From Microthrixaceae bacterium (GTDB lineage: Bacteria; Actinomycetota; Acidimicrobiia; Acidimicrobiales; Microtrichaceae): a stretch of 49,066 nucleotides of DNA. The position numbers were made by a program, and so were the translations under genes. The stretch lies in the NCBI GenBank assembly GCA_020027475.1, contig JAHRAZ010000052.1, positions 1 to 49,066 on the forward strand, written 5' to 3'. The first letter of the stretch is position 1. Each line of letters begins with the position of its first letter. A model generated the notes under the pieces. It had not been told where the DNA came from and made no database searches. It worked only from the letters and a program-made list of their open reading frames with translations. Below are positions 26,184 to 33,530 of the stretch, one piece after another.

Positions 26184-26964
26184 ACACAGTGGTCCCGGGC
26201 TCCTCGTGCGGAAGGTGGGGCGCGCCATCACGCATGGGCGGGAACTCAAAGGTGGCTGCCGTTGTCCCGGCGGTGATCTGGGTGATCGGAGCTTCCGGGA
26301 GCGTTTCATTGCCTTCGTCGATGGTGATCTCCCATCGGCAGTGAGGTACCCGGTCGGAAGGTGTTCGCGGAGGTCGGTGAACGTGGCTGATGTGGGCCTT
26401 GGGGTTGATCGCCTGAGCAGTCACATCGAAGGTTGCATCCTCGATCGTGTGGCACATCGAAGTCACGAAACCCTCACCGAAAGGTTCCGCGTCGAGCAGC
26501 GCACCGCAGCTCGCCAGCTCGAAGAACCCGTGGTTGGAGTCAACAACTTCGTAATGGACGTCGAGATAATGGTGGGGAAACCCGGGATCCAGCTGGAGAA
26601 CCTTGAATATGGCCTCAACATCGTTTCCTTCTATCCCCATGATTCGACGCAATCGATCGCCATAAACCGGACTCGCTCCCTTCCATTCCTCGATCGCCAG
26701 TTCCTCCATGGCTTCCCCTCCGAACTTCATGGAAATGGCCGCGCACATCGAACGGTCGAGAAGATGCACCGCCAAGGCGAATTCGCGAACCAGCCTCACA
26801 AGTGCGTCGTGTGAGAGATCCTCGTAGCGAAAATCGGTCTGGAACTCACCGGAATAGTCTTCCAAGCCGCCCTGGTCGGTTCCCTCGCCGGAACTGGCCA
26901 CAACATCCGGTGAACGTTCTGAAACCTCTGGCTCGGCTTCCTCGCTGGTCTTTCTGGCGTTCAT
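26173..26964 (-). CDS. conserved protein, DUF6125/ATC-hydrolase-like
   Basis: This 263-residue protein has an acidic disordered N-terminus, then RYEDLSHDALVRLVREFA, AISMKFGGEAMEELAIEEWKG, and a compact domain with GFPHHYLDVHYE, GFFELASCGALLDAEPFGE, SMCHTIEDATFDVTA and PHCRWEITID. The conserved Cys, His and Glu residues suggest a metal-binding or thiol hydrolase fold such as the L-2-amino-thiazoline-4-carboxylate hydrolase-like group; this call is tentative. ATG 26964 follows GGAGG by five bases. It is divergent from the TetR-cyp51 series and shares its palindromic operator region, so it may belong to the same regulon. Confidence 0.7.
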   Translation of the reverse strand: MNARKTSEEAEPEVSERSPDVVASSGEGTDQGGLEDYSGEFQTDFRYEDLSHDALVRLVREFALAVHLLDRSMCAAISMKFGGEAMEELAIEEWKGASPVYGDRLRRIMGIEGNDVEAIFKVLQLDPGFPHHYLDVHYEVVDSNHGFFELASCGALLDAEPFGEGFVTSMCHTIEDATFDVTAQAINPKAHISHVHRPPRTPSDRVPHCRWEITIDEGNETLPEAPITQITAGTTAATFEFPPMRDGAPHLPHEEPGTTVSLS

Positions 26965-26990
26965 GTGTACCTCCGACTGTTTGCCCCATG

Positions 26991-27031
26991 CAGGCTTCGC
27001 GCTGTATCCCTCAGGCTTCGAGCTGTATCCC
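26991..27031. repeat. 20-bp direct repeat with 21-bp period
   Basis: CAGGCTTCGCGCTGTATCCC at 26991-27010 and a copy with one change at 27012-27031, one base apart. It lies in the 5' leader or promoter of the minus-strand conserved gene. The 21-bp period is two turns of the helix. Confidence 0.85.
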
Positions 27032-27066
27032 CGAATGAATTTGGTACTCGTGTCATGAAAGCAGAC

Positions 27067-27072
27067 TAGTGT
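27067..27072 (+). promoter_or_regulatory. candidate -10 box for a leaderless leader peptide/TetR transcript
   Basis: TAGTGT ends eight bases before an ATG at 27081 and overlaps the left part of the palindrome, so a repressor bound there would cover the promoter. Confidence 0.4.
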
Positions 27073-27088
27073 CTGGACACATGTCCAG
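27069..27088. promoter_or_regulatory. palindromic operator of the TetR/P450 locus
   Basis: CTGGACA-CA-TGTCCAG (27073-27088) is a perfect inverted repeat; an overlapping one, GTGTC-TG-GACAC, occupies 27069-27080. This is the size and style of a TetR dimer site. It lies 28 bases before the TetR start and between the divergent genes, consistent with autoregulation. Confidence 0.65.
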
Positions 27089-27119
27089 TTCCGGATCGCG
27101 ATCACGAGCGCCCCAATGA
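27081..27119 (+). CDS. candidate 12-codon leader peptide overlapping the TetR start
   Basis: ATG 27081 opens a short frame encoding MSSSGSRSRAPQ whose TGA (27117-27119) overlaps the TetR ATG (27116) as ATGA. Its ATG lies inside the operator, eight bases after a TAGTGT box, as in leaderless transcripts. The TetR gene has no ribosome-binding site of its own, so coupled reinitiation would explain its translation. A frame this short could arise by chance; the function, if any, would be regulatory. Confidence 0.35.
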   Translation: MSSSGSRSRAPQ

Positions 27120-27760
27120 GCCAATCACTTGAACGCTCCGGACCCGCAGGGCATGGCGCGCGCATCGTCGACACGCGCGGTGGCGGCCCCCGGACTTCGC
27201 CCCGACGGCACCTCGGCGCCAAACAGGCCGACACCGTCACCCGCTTGCTCCATGCGGGTGTGGAAGAAGTGCGCGAACACGGGTACGACGGATTGAGCAT
27301 CCGGGCGGTGGCCGCGAGGGCTCAGGTCGCTCCCGCAACCGCCTACACCTATTTCGCATCGAAGGATCATCTGGTCACCGAGATGTTCTGGCGGCGACTC
27401 TCGGAGATCGAATCACCTCCCGAGTCGACTGAGCAGGACACGGCGGAACGCGTCTCGCAGTCGCTGTCTGACATTGCCGTGTTGGCGGTTCAAGAGCCGG
27501 AACTCGCCTCCGCCTGCACCACAGCAATGCTCTCGAACGACGCCGAGGTCGACCGAACCAGGGCAATGATCGGCCAGCACACACACACACTTCTTCGACA
27601 GGCAGTGGGTCCGGATGCAGATCCACACGGACTCCAGACACTGGAAGCCGCCTGGTCCGGGTTTATGCTCCAAGCGGGCATGGGATACATCAAGTACGAA
27701 GATCTGCCCCTACTCATGGAGCAGGCAGCAAGTGTCGTTTTTCGAAAGGAAATCCAATGA
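27116..27760 (+). CDS. TetR-family transcriptional regulator
   Basis: The helix-turn-helix is clear: TVTRLLHAGVEEVREHGYDGLSIRAVAARAQVAPATAYTYF, given here in parts, with the recognition helix at APATAYTYFASKDHLV (about residues 70-85). The all-helical ligand domain follows to residue 214. A basic and glycine-rich tail of about 30 residues precedes the HTH. No other start lies upstream in frame before the palindrome, and no ribosome-binding site precedes the ATG. Its stop overlaps the P450 start as ATGA, so it heads the P450 series, and the upstream palindrome is its likely operator. In mycobacteria a regulator-like gene occupies the same place next to cyp123. Confidence 0.92.
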   Translation: MSQSLERSGPAGHGARIVDTRGGGPRTSPRRHLGAKQADTVTRLLHAGVEEVREHGYDGLSIRAVAARAQVAPATAYTYFASKDHLVTEMFWRRLSEIESPPESTEQDTAERVSQSLSDIAVLAVQEPELASACTTAMLSNDAEVDRTRAMIGQHTHTLLRQAVGPDADPHGLQTLEAAWSGFMLQAGMGYIKYEDLPLLMEQAASVVFRKEIQ

Positions 27761-28971
27761 CAGTCACCGACAGCACCAGTAGCGATACCCCGGTTGTGTA
27801 CAACCCTTACCACTACGCCATTCATGAGGACCCCTATCCCACGTATGCGCGCATGAGGCAGGAGGCGCCGCTCTATCACAATGCAGATCTGGATTTCTGG
27901 GCGTTGTCGGGGCACGCCGACGTGGAGGCAGCGTTCCGCGATTCGGGCACGTACTCCAACTCTCACGGAGTGTCGCTGGACAAGACAGCCTCCGGACCAC
28001 ATGCACACAAGACCATGTCATTCCTGGCGATGGATCCCCCGCAACACACCCGGATGCGGTCCTTGGTGAACCGCGGGTTCACTCCTCGCAGAGTCGCCAA
28101 AATGGAGGATCGGATCCGGGAGATCGCCAAGCAGCATCTGGATGAATGTCTGCCATCCGGATCCTTCGACATGGTTGGCGACTTTGCCGGAAAGCTTCCG
28201 ATGGATGTCATCTCCGAACTGATCGGTGTGCCCCAACCCGACCGAGCACAACTTCGTATCTGGGCTGACCTTCTGGTGCATCGCGAGGAAGGTGTGGAGG
28301 ACGTTCCGCAGTCCGGAATCGACGCAAGCCTGTCACTGGTGGGCTACTACGCCGACATGATCGCTGATCGACGCAAGAATCCAACCGATGACCTCACCAC
28401 TGCGTTGTTGGCAGCGGAGATCGACGGCGACCGCCTCACCGACGAGGAGGTGATGGGTTTCCTCTTTCTGATGGTTGTTGCCGGCAACGAGACCACCACA
28501 AAACTGCTCGCCAATGCCTGGTACTGGGCTTGGAAGTTTCCGGAACAGCAGAAGCTGGTACTCGAGGATCACTCACGCGTTCCCGACTGGGTGGAAGAGA
28601 CCCTTCGCTTCGACACTTCTTCGCAGATGCTTGCCCGCATCACCACCCGCGACGTCGAGATGCACGGTGAGGTGATTCCCAAGGGCGACAGGGTGCTGCT
28701 GCTCGTCGGCTCCGCGAATCGCGACGAGTCAGTATTCGAAGACGCGTGGGATTACCGAATCGGTCGCGACACCATCTCCTCCCTGAGTTTCGGAATGGGT
28801 CGGCACTTCTGCCTCGGAGCCTCCCTGGCGCGACTCGAGGCGCAGGTCTGTCTGGAAGAACTGCTGAACCGCGTCTCCGGGTGGGAGATCGACGAGAGCG
28901 GCATCGAACGCGTCCACTCCGTCAACGTGCGCGGCTTCGCCGCACTGCCGACGACCGTAACCCTCTCATGA
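27757..28971 (+). CDS. cytochrome P450, CYP123-like
   Basis: A soluble class I bacterial P450 of 404 residues. The I-helix oxygen motif is VVAGNETTTKLLA, the K-helix ExxR is in WVEETLRFDTSS, and the heme loop is SFGMGRHFCLGASLARLEA with the axial Cys at about residue 352. The stretches MDVISELIGVP, FLFLMVVAGNETTTKLLANA and VNVRGFAALP match what I recall of CYP123 (Rv0766c) of M. tuberculosis. Its substrate is unknown there as well. AAGGAAATCC precedes the ATG, which overlaps the TetR stop; its own stop overlaps the SDR start, again as ATGA. Electrons would come from the ferredoxin encoded downstream. Confidence 0.92.
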   Translation: MTVTDSTSSDTPVVYNPYHYAIHEDPYPTYARMRQEAPLYHNADLDFWALSGHADVEAAFRDSGTYSNSHGVSLDKTASGPHAHKTMSFLAMDPPQHTRMRSLVNRGFTPRRVAKMEDRIREIAKQHLDECLPSGSFDMVGDFAGKLPMDVISELIGVPQPDRAQLRIWADLLVHREEGVEDVPQSGIDASLSLVGYYADMIADRRKNPTDDLTTALLAAEIDGDRLTDEEVMGFLFLMVVAGNETTTKLLANAWYWAWKFPEQQKLVLEDHSRVPDWVEETLRFDTSSQMLARITTRDVEMHGEVIPKGDRVLLLVGSANRDESVFEDAWDYRIGRDTISSLSFGMGRHFCLGASLARLEAQVCLEELLNRVSGWEIDESGIERVHSVNVRGFAALPTTVTLS

Positions 28972-29744
28972 CTCCGCCAGCTCACCCGGACCGGCGCCCC
29001 GCTTTCGTCACCGGGGCTTCCAGCGGCATCGGAGCCGCCACCGCCCTGATGCTCGCCGACCAAGGCCATCCGGTGGCTCTGGCAGCCCGGCGCATGGACC
29101 GACTCACCGATCTCCGCGACACGATCCGCTCCAAGGGTGGAGAAGCAGTCGCAGTCGAACTCCACCTGACCGATCCGGAAGCGATCGCGGCCGCTGCCGA
29201 CGAGGCGGTGGCGGAGCTCGGCGAGATCGAAGTATTCGTCTCCGTCGCCGGAGAAGTCCTGCCGATGAGGGCCCACGAGGTTGATCCACAAGAGTTTCTG
29301 CGCCAGATCCAGATCAACCTTCTCGGCGTTCAAGCCCTCGTCGCCGCATTCGTGCCCGGCATGATCGATCGCCGCCGCGGTGATGTGGTGCTTGTGAGTT
29401 CAGACGTCACACGCCTGCCCCGTCCCACAATGGCCAGTTACGTAACTGCCAAGTGGGGTCTCGAGGGGTTGGCAAGGGGAATGCAGCTGGAACTCGAAGG
29501 TACAGGCGTGCGCTCCTCTCTTGTCCGTCCGGGACCCACACTCACCGAAATGGGTTCGGAGTTCCCAGCTGAGCGACTGTCCGATCTGATGGCTGAATGG
29601 ACCAAACACGGGTTCATGCGGCACGAGGGTTTCCTCGATGCCGAAGGCCCCGCGTCGGCAGTGATGGCGATTGTGTCCGCTCCGAGGGGAACCCACCTGA
29701 CAATCATCGAAGTCCAACCAGAAGCCCCCGTGAAGGAGTCATGA
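28968..29744 (+). CDS. short-chain dehydrogenase/reductase
   Basis: A classical SDR of 258 residues. The cofactor motif is FVTGASSGIGAATALML, with ALAARRMDRL behind it, which suggests NADP(H). Where most have NNAG this protein reads VSVAGEV. The catalytic Ser is in VLVSSDVTRL and the YxxxK pair in ASYVTAKWG. ATG 28968 overlaps the P450 stop. The same position between cyp123 and cyp51 is held by the SDR Rv0765c in M. tuberculosis, so it likely acts on a hydroxyl or keto group made by one of the two P450s. The stop overlaps the cyp51 start. Confidence 0.92.
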   Translation: MTPPAHPDRRPAFVTGASSGIGAATALMLADQGHPVALAARRMDRLTDLRDTIRSKGGEAVAVELHLTDPEAIAAAADEAVAELGEIEVFVSVAGEVLPMRAHEVDPQEFLRQIQINLLGVQALVAAFVPGMIDRRRGDVVLVSSDVTRLPRPTMASYVTAKWGLEGLARGMQLELEGTGVRSSLVRPGPTLTEMGSEFPAERLSDLMAEWTKHGFMRHEGFLDAEGPASAVMAIVSAPRGTHLTIIEVQPEAPVKES

Positions 29745-31198
29745 TGGCCCACGACACATCCGCCGGAACCAATCTCTCACAGGATTCTCCCCCAGAGGGT
29801 CCTGCCACAGACGGGCTCGAACCCGCAATGGTGAGTGGCCGGGTTGGATCCAACGGCCATCTCGACGAACTCGGTACTGACCCGATCGGTTTGATGGAAC
29901 GGGTTCACGACGAGTGCGGAGACGTCGGCGCCTTCGAACTCGCCGGTCGGCGTGTGGTGATGGTTTGTGGCGCCGAAGCCAACGAATGGTTCTTCCGGGC
30001 TCCCGAGGAAGACCTGGATCAGGCCGAGGCGTACCCGTTCATGGCTCCCGTGTTCGGCGAAGGTGTGATATTCGATGCATCACCGGAGCGACGCAGGGAG
30101 ATGCTTCACAACCAGGCGCTGCGGGACAAGTACATGCGCGGGCATGCGGAAACAATCTCCGAGCAGGTTGAACGCATGATCGACGGCCTCGCCGGCACTG
30201 ATTCCGTGGACTTGCTGGATTTCTTCGCCGAGCTGACCATCTACACCTCATCAGCATGTCTGATCGGAAAGAAGTTCCGTGAGTCTCTCGACGTTCACTT
30301 CGCTGACCTTTTCGCCGATCTCGAGCGTGGAACCGACGCGATTGCATTCGTTGATCCGTATGCGGACATCGAAAGCTTCCGGCGCCGGGATTCAGCTCGG
30401 GTCGAGATGGTGTCACTCCTCGAGCGAATAATCGCCGAGCGTGAGGCGGGTCCCGAACCCACGGAGGAAGACCGCGACCTGCTCGACGTTCTGATCTCGA
30501 TCCGCGACGATGACGGCGGCCTCAGATTCAGCGCCGACACGATCACCGGAATGTTCATCTCGATGATGTTCGCCGGCCACCACACCACCTCCACCACCGC
30601 GTCCTGGACACTTCTGGAACTGCTCAAGCACCCCGAGGAGATGTCCAAGGTGATGTCCGAGCTGAGCGCCCTTGCGGACACGGGCGAACCGGTCACCTAT
30701 CACGCACTCAGGGAAATGCCGCACCTCGAGTCCGCCATCAAGGAAACCCTGCGGCTTCACCCGCCGTTGATCCTGTTGTTGCGGGTGGCCATGAGGGACA
30801 TGCAGGTATGCGGATATCAGATCAGCAAGGGGGAACTCGTGGCTGCTTCACCGTCGGTGTCCAATCGTCTGGCCGAGGACTTTCCCGATCCTGGTGCCTT
30901 CGATCCCGATCGATACCTCGAACCGCGCGAAGAGGATCTTGCCAATCCATGGACCTGGATTCCCTTTGGTGCCGGTCGCCACCGCTGTGTGGGTGCGGCG
31001 TTCGCCCTGATGCAGCTCAAATGCATCTTCGCCTGGTTGCTCCCCCGGTTCGAGTTCTCACTCGCCCAGGCACCGGAGACATACCGAACGGATCAATCCA
31101 AGATGGTCATCCAGCTGGAACATCCGTGCGTCGTCAACATGGCTCCCCGCCCGGAAGCGCTGGCTGCTTCCGGGAAAGCGAATTCGAATCCCTCATGA
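29741..31198 (+). CDS. cyp51: sterol 14-alpha-demethylase-family cytochrome P450 (CYP51)
   Basis: CYP51 removes the 14-alpha methyl of sterols in three oxygenation steps. The match to mycobacterial CYP51 recalled from memory is strong over the whole length: DPIGLMERVHDECGDVGAF, QAEAYPFMAPVFGEGVIFD, YTSSACLIGKKFRESLD, the I-helix FISMMFAGHHTTSTTASW, the K-helix KETLRLHPPLILLLRVA and the heme loop FGAGRHRCVGAAFALMQ with Cys416. The N-terminal 30 residues are an extension not seen in the M. tuberculosis enzyme. ATG 29741 overlaps the SDR stop; ATG 29744 is better spaced from GGAG and gives one residue less. The ferredoxin gene overlaps its end. Confidence 0.95.
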   Translation: MMAHDTSAGTNLSQDSPPEGPATDGLEPAMVSGRVGSNGHLDELGTDPIGLMERVHDECGDVGAFELAGRRVVMVCGAEANEWFFRAPEEDLDQAEAYPFMAPVFGEGVIFDASPERRREMLHNQALRDKYMRGHAETISEQVERMIDGLAGTDSVDLLDFFAELTIYTSSACLIGKKFRESLDVHFADLFADLERGTDAIAFVDPYADIESFRRRDSARVEMVSLLERIIAEREAGPEPTEEDRDLLDVLISIRDDDGGLRFSADTITGMFISMMFAGHHTTSTTASWTLLELLKHPEEMSKVMSELSALADTGEPVTYHALREMPHLESAIKETLRLHPPLILLLRVAMRDMQVCGYQISKGELVAASPSVSNRLAEDFPDPGAFDPDRYLEPREEDLANPWTWIPFGAGRHRCVGAAFALMQLKCIFAWLLPRFEFSLAQAPETYRTDQSKMVIQLEHPCVVNMAPRPEALAASGKANSNPS

Positions 31199-31410
31199 GT
31201 CGATGGGTGATCGCGGTGGATCGGGACCTCTGCCAAGGACATGGAGTTTGCGAGAACGAAGCGACCGGCATCTTCACGGTATCCAAATCGGGTGAACTCA
31301 CCATTGTTGAAGAGTCGCCGCCTGACGCTCGTCGCCCCGACGTTGAACAAGCGGTCAAGTACTGCCCTACCCACGCACTCAAAATCGTTGACCTCACGGA
31401 CAGCCCGTAG
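31195..31410 (+). CDS. 3Fe-4S ferredoxin, P450-associated
   Basis: A 71-residue ferredoxin. The cluster motif is CQGHGVC early in the protein and YCPTHAL near the end, i.e. CxxHxxC plus CP: the second cysteine of the usual motif is His, a pattern seen in ferredoxins that serve actinobacterial P450s and carry 3Fe-4S or labile 4Fe-4S clusters. Its ATG overlaps the cyp51 stop, exactly as Rv0763c follows Rv0764c in M. tuberculosis. It is the obvious electron donor for CYP51 and perhaps for the CYP123-like enzyme. No ferredoxin reductase is encoded in the window, so that partner must lie elsewhere. Confidence 0.95.
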   Translation: MSRWVIAVDRDLCQGHGVCENEATGIFTVSKSGELTIVEESPPDARRPDVEQAVKYCPTHALKIVDLTDSP

Positions 31411-31504
31411 ACGCCACCAACGAATCCAGCCCGGTTCAAAACAACTCGACATTCCTGACCGTTCAAGGTCGGGATCCAACCCACACTCACCACAGGAGAA
31501 CACA

Positions 31505-32068
31505 ATGGCTGAATATCCCAGAGAAGAACTCGAAGAAATGGTCCAGCGCTGGCTCGACACCAACAAGGCAGCGGAGGAGGCCGGTGACTGGTCCGCCATG
31601 GCGGATCTCTACACCGAAGACGCAACCTATGGCTGGAACTTCGGCCCGAAGGAAGACTTCATGGCCGTGGGCCGCGAACAGATCCGCGAGTGGGCGCTCG
31701 GGACCGAGATGGTCGGCCTCGGTGGATGGGAATACCCATATCAGCAGATTCTCATCGACGACAAGGCCGGTCAGGTACTCGGCCTGTGGAAACAGATCGC
31801 CGATGCAAAACGATCCGACGGCTCGAACTACGAGATCGGTGGAATCGGGGGCTCCTGGTTCCGTTACGGTGGCAACTTCCAGTGGAGTTGGCAACGGGAC
31901 TTCTTCGACTTCGGCAACGCCGCAGCACTCTTCGTCGAGATGTTGGGTGACGGGACCCTGAGCGATGGTATGGCACAACGCATGAAGCGCAGCCTGGGTG
32001 ATCCGCTCCCGGGACACCACAAGATCTGGCAAGCTCCGGTACAGATCTGGGAGGTTCCAGGTGAGTGA
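31505..32068 (+). CDS. SnoaL-like/NTF2-fold protein
   Basis: The 187-residue protein begins with an amphipathic helix (REELEEMVQRWLDTNKAAEEAGDW in parts), then LYTEDATYGWNFG and FMAVGREQIREWALG, the cone-shaped NTF2/SnoaL pattern, and an aromatic-rich C-terminal half (GSWFRYGGNFQWSWQRDFF). Such proteins are isomerases, hydratases, cyclases or small binding proteins; the sterol-cluster context suggests a steroid-like ligand by analogy with ketosteroid isomerase, which shares the fold. This is inference. AGGAGA precedes the ATG by four bases. It is set between the ferredoxin and aldehyde dehydrogenase genes and overlaps the latter by eight bases. Confidence 0.8.
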   Translation: MAEYPREELEEMVQRWLDTNKAAEEAGDWSAMADLYTEDATYGWNFGPKEDFMAVGREQIREWALGTEMVGLGGWEYPYQQILIDDKAGQVLGLWKQIADAKRSDGSNYEIGGIGGSWFRYGGNFQWSWQRDFFDFGNAAALFVEMLGDGTLSDGMAQRMKRSLGDPLPGHHKIWQAPVQIWEVPGE

Positions 32069-33530
32069 GTACGAGGTAACCACCGAGTTGCTGATCGACG
32101 GCGACCTTGTTCCCGCCGACAGTGGTGCGGTGTTTGACACGATCAATCCCGCCACCGAGGAAGTCGTCGGGCAGGTCGCCGACGCCGGCGAAGACGAACT
32201 GCACCGCGCAATCGGCGCCGCAAGAACTGCCTTCGACGAGTCGTCATGGTCGACTGACCATGCATTCCGCAAACACTGCCTCGAACAACTGCGAACCGCT
32301 CTCGAATCCGATTCTGAAGCTCTGACCCAGCTCACCATTGACGAAGTCGGAGCCCCCAGATTCCTGGCAGAGAACGGTCCACAATTCGGTGCTCCGGTTG
32401 CGGACATCGCCTTTTACTCCGACTTGATCGATGAATATCAGTGGACCGAAGATCTCGGAACAGCTGAACCCATGGGAGTCCCTTCCCACCGCTGGGTACT
32501 CAAGGAAGCTGCCGGCGTGGTGGGCGCCATCACCCCGTGGAACTTTCCCTGGCAGATCAACCTCGCCAAGGTCGCGCCGGCACTGGCCGCCGGATGCACC
32601 GTGATCCTCAAGCCACCGCCGGACACACCGGCTGTCGCCACCGCACTCGGCAGGATTGTGGCCGAAAAGACCGACATCCCGGCGGGAGTGTTCAACGTTG
32701 TGACTTCCTCGGCGCCGGCTCTGGGCGCGGGTCTCTCAGTGGACCCTCGCATTGACCTCATCTCTTTCACGGGAAGCACTGATACCGGCCGTCGGGTGAT
32801 GTCCGATTCGGCAAAGACCATCAAGCGGGTCTTCCTGGAACTTGGCGGGAAGTCGGCGTTCGTGATCCTCGATGATGCCGATGTGGGTTTGTCCTCCATG
32901 CTGGCCGGCATTGCCGGCTGCACTCATGCCGGTCAGGGTTGCGCTCTGACCACCCGCGTTCTGGCGCCGAGAAATCGTTACGATGAAGTCGTGGAAGCCA
33001 TCGCCGGTGTAATGGAGGGCGTCGGAGTGGGCGATCCGAACGATGAGGGGACCATATGCGGGCCTGTCATTTCTGCGCGCCAGCGCGAACGAATCGAGGG
33101 ATACCTTCGCACCGCCACCGACGAAGGAGGGACGTTCGCCACGGGCGGAGGCCGCCCCACCGACCGGGACAGGGGATTCTGGATTGAGCCGACCGTGGTG
33201 GCAGGACTGGACAACAACGCCACAGTGGCCCGCGAGGAGATCTTCGGACCGGTGATCACGGTGATCGCCCATGACGGTGATGACGACGCCGCCAGAATCG
33301 CCAACGACTCACCGTACGGGCTGTCCGGTGCTGTGATGAGCGCCGACACAGACCGCGCCTGGGCCTTCGCTCGGCGGATCCGTACTGGGACAATGAGCGT
33401 CAACGGAGGAGTCTGGTACGCCGGGGATACACCCTTCGGCGGATACAAACAGTCCGGTGTGGGTCGCGAAATGGGCATACCGGGATTCGAGGAATACCTG
33501 GAAACAAAGACAGTTGCGGAGCCAGCATGA
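32061..33530 (+). CDS. NAD(P)-dependent aldehyde dehydrogenase (AldA/Rv0768-like)
   Basis: This 489-residue aldehyde dehydrogenase keeps all catalytic parts: SFTGSTDTGRRVM, Glu260 in FLELGGKSA, and Cys294 in HAGQGCALTTRVL, plus EEIFGPVITV and FGGYKQSGVGREMG. A PPPDTP segment replaces the usual PSE/PAE after the KP lysine. The start is GTG 32061, with GGAGG seven bases upstream, within the end of the SnoaL-like gene. In M. tuberculosis aldA (Rv0768) is the divergent neighbour of the cyp51 series; here it is co-directional. It could oxidise an aldehyde released in sterol demethylation, although CYP51 normally releases formate, so a different step is more probable. Confidence 0.94.
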   Translation: MSEYEVTTELLIDGDLVPADSGAVFDTINPATEEVVGQVADAGEDELHRAIGAARTAFDESSWSTDHAFRKHCLEQLRTALESDSEALTQLTIDEVGAPRFLAENGPQFGAPVADIAFYSDLIDEYQWTEDLGTAEPMGVPSHRWVLKEAAGVVGAITPWNFPWQINLAKVAPALAAGCTVILKPPPDTPAVATALGRIVAEKTDIPAGVFNVVTSSAPALGAGLSVDPRIDLISFTGSTDTGRRVMSDSAKTIKRVFLELGGKSAFVILDDADVGLSSMLAGIAGCTHAGQGCALTTRVLAPRNRYDEVVEAIAGVMEGVGVGDPNDEGTICGPVISARQRERIEGYLRTATDEGGTFATGGGRPTDRDRGFWIEPTVVAGLDNNATVAREEIFGPVITVIAHDGDDDAARIANDSPYGLSGAVMSADTDRAWAFARRIRTGTMSVNGGVWYAGDTPFGGYKQSGVGREMGIPGFEEYLETKTVAEPA

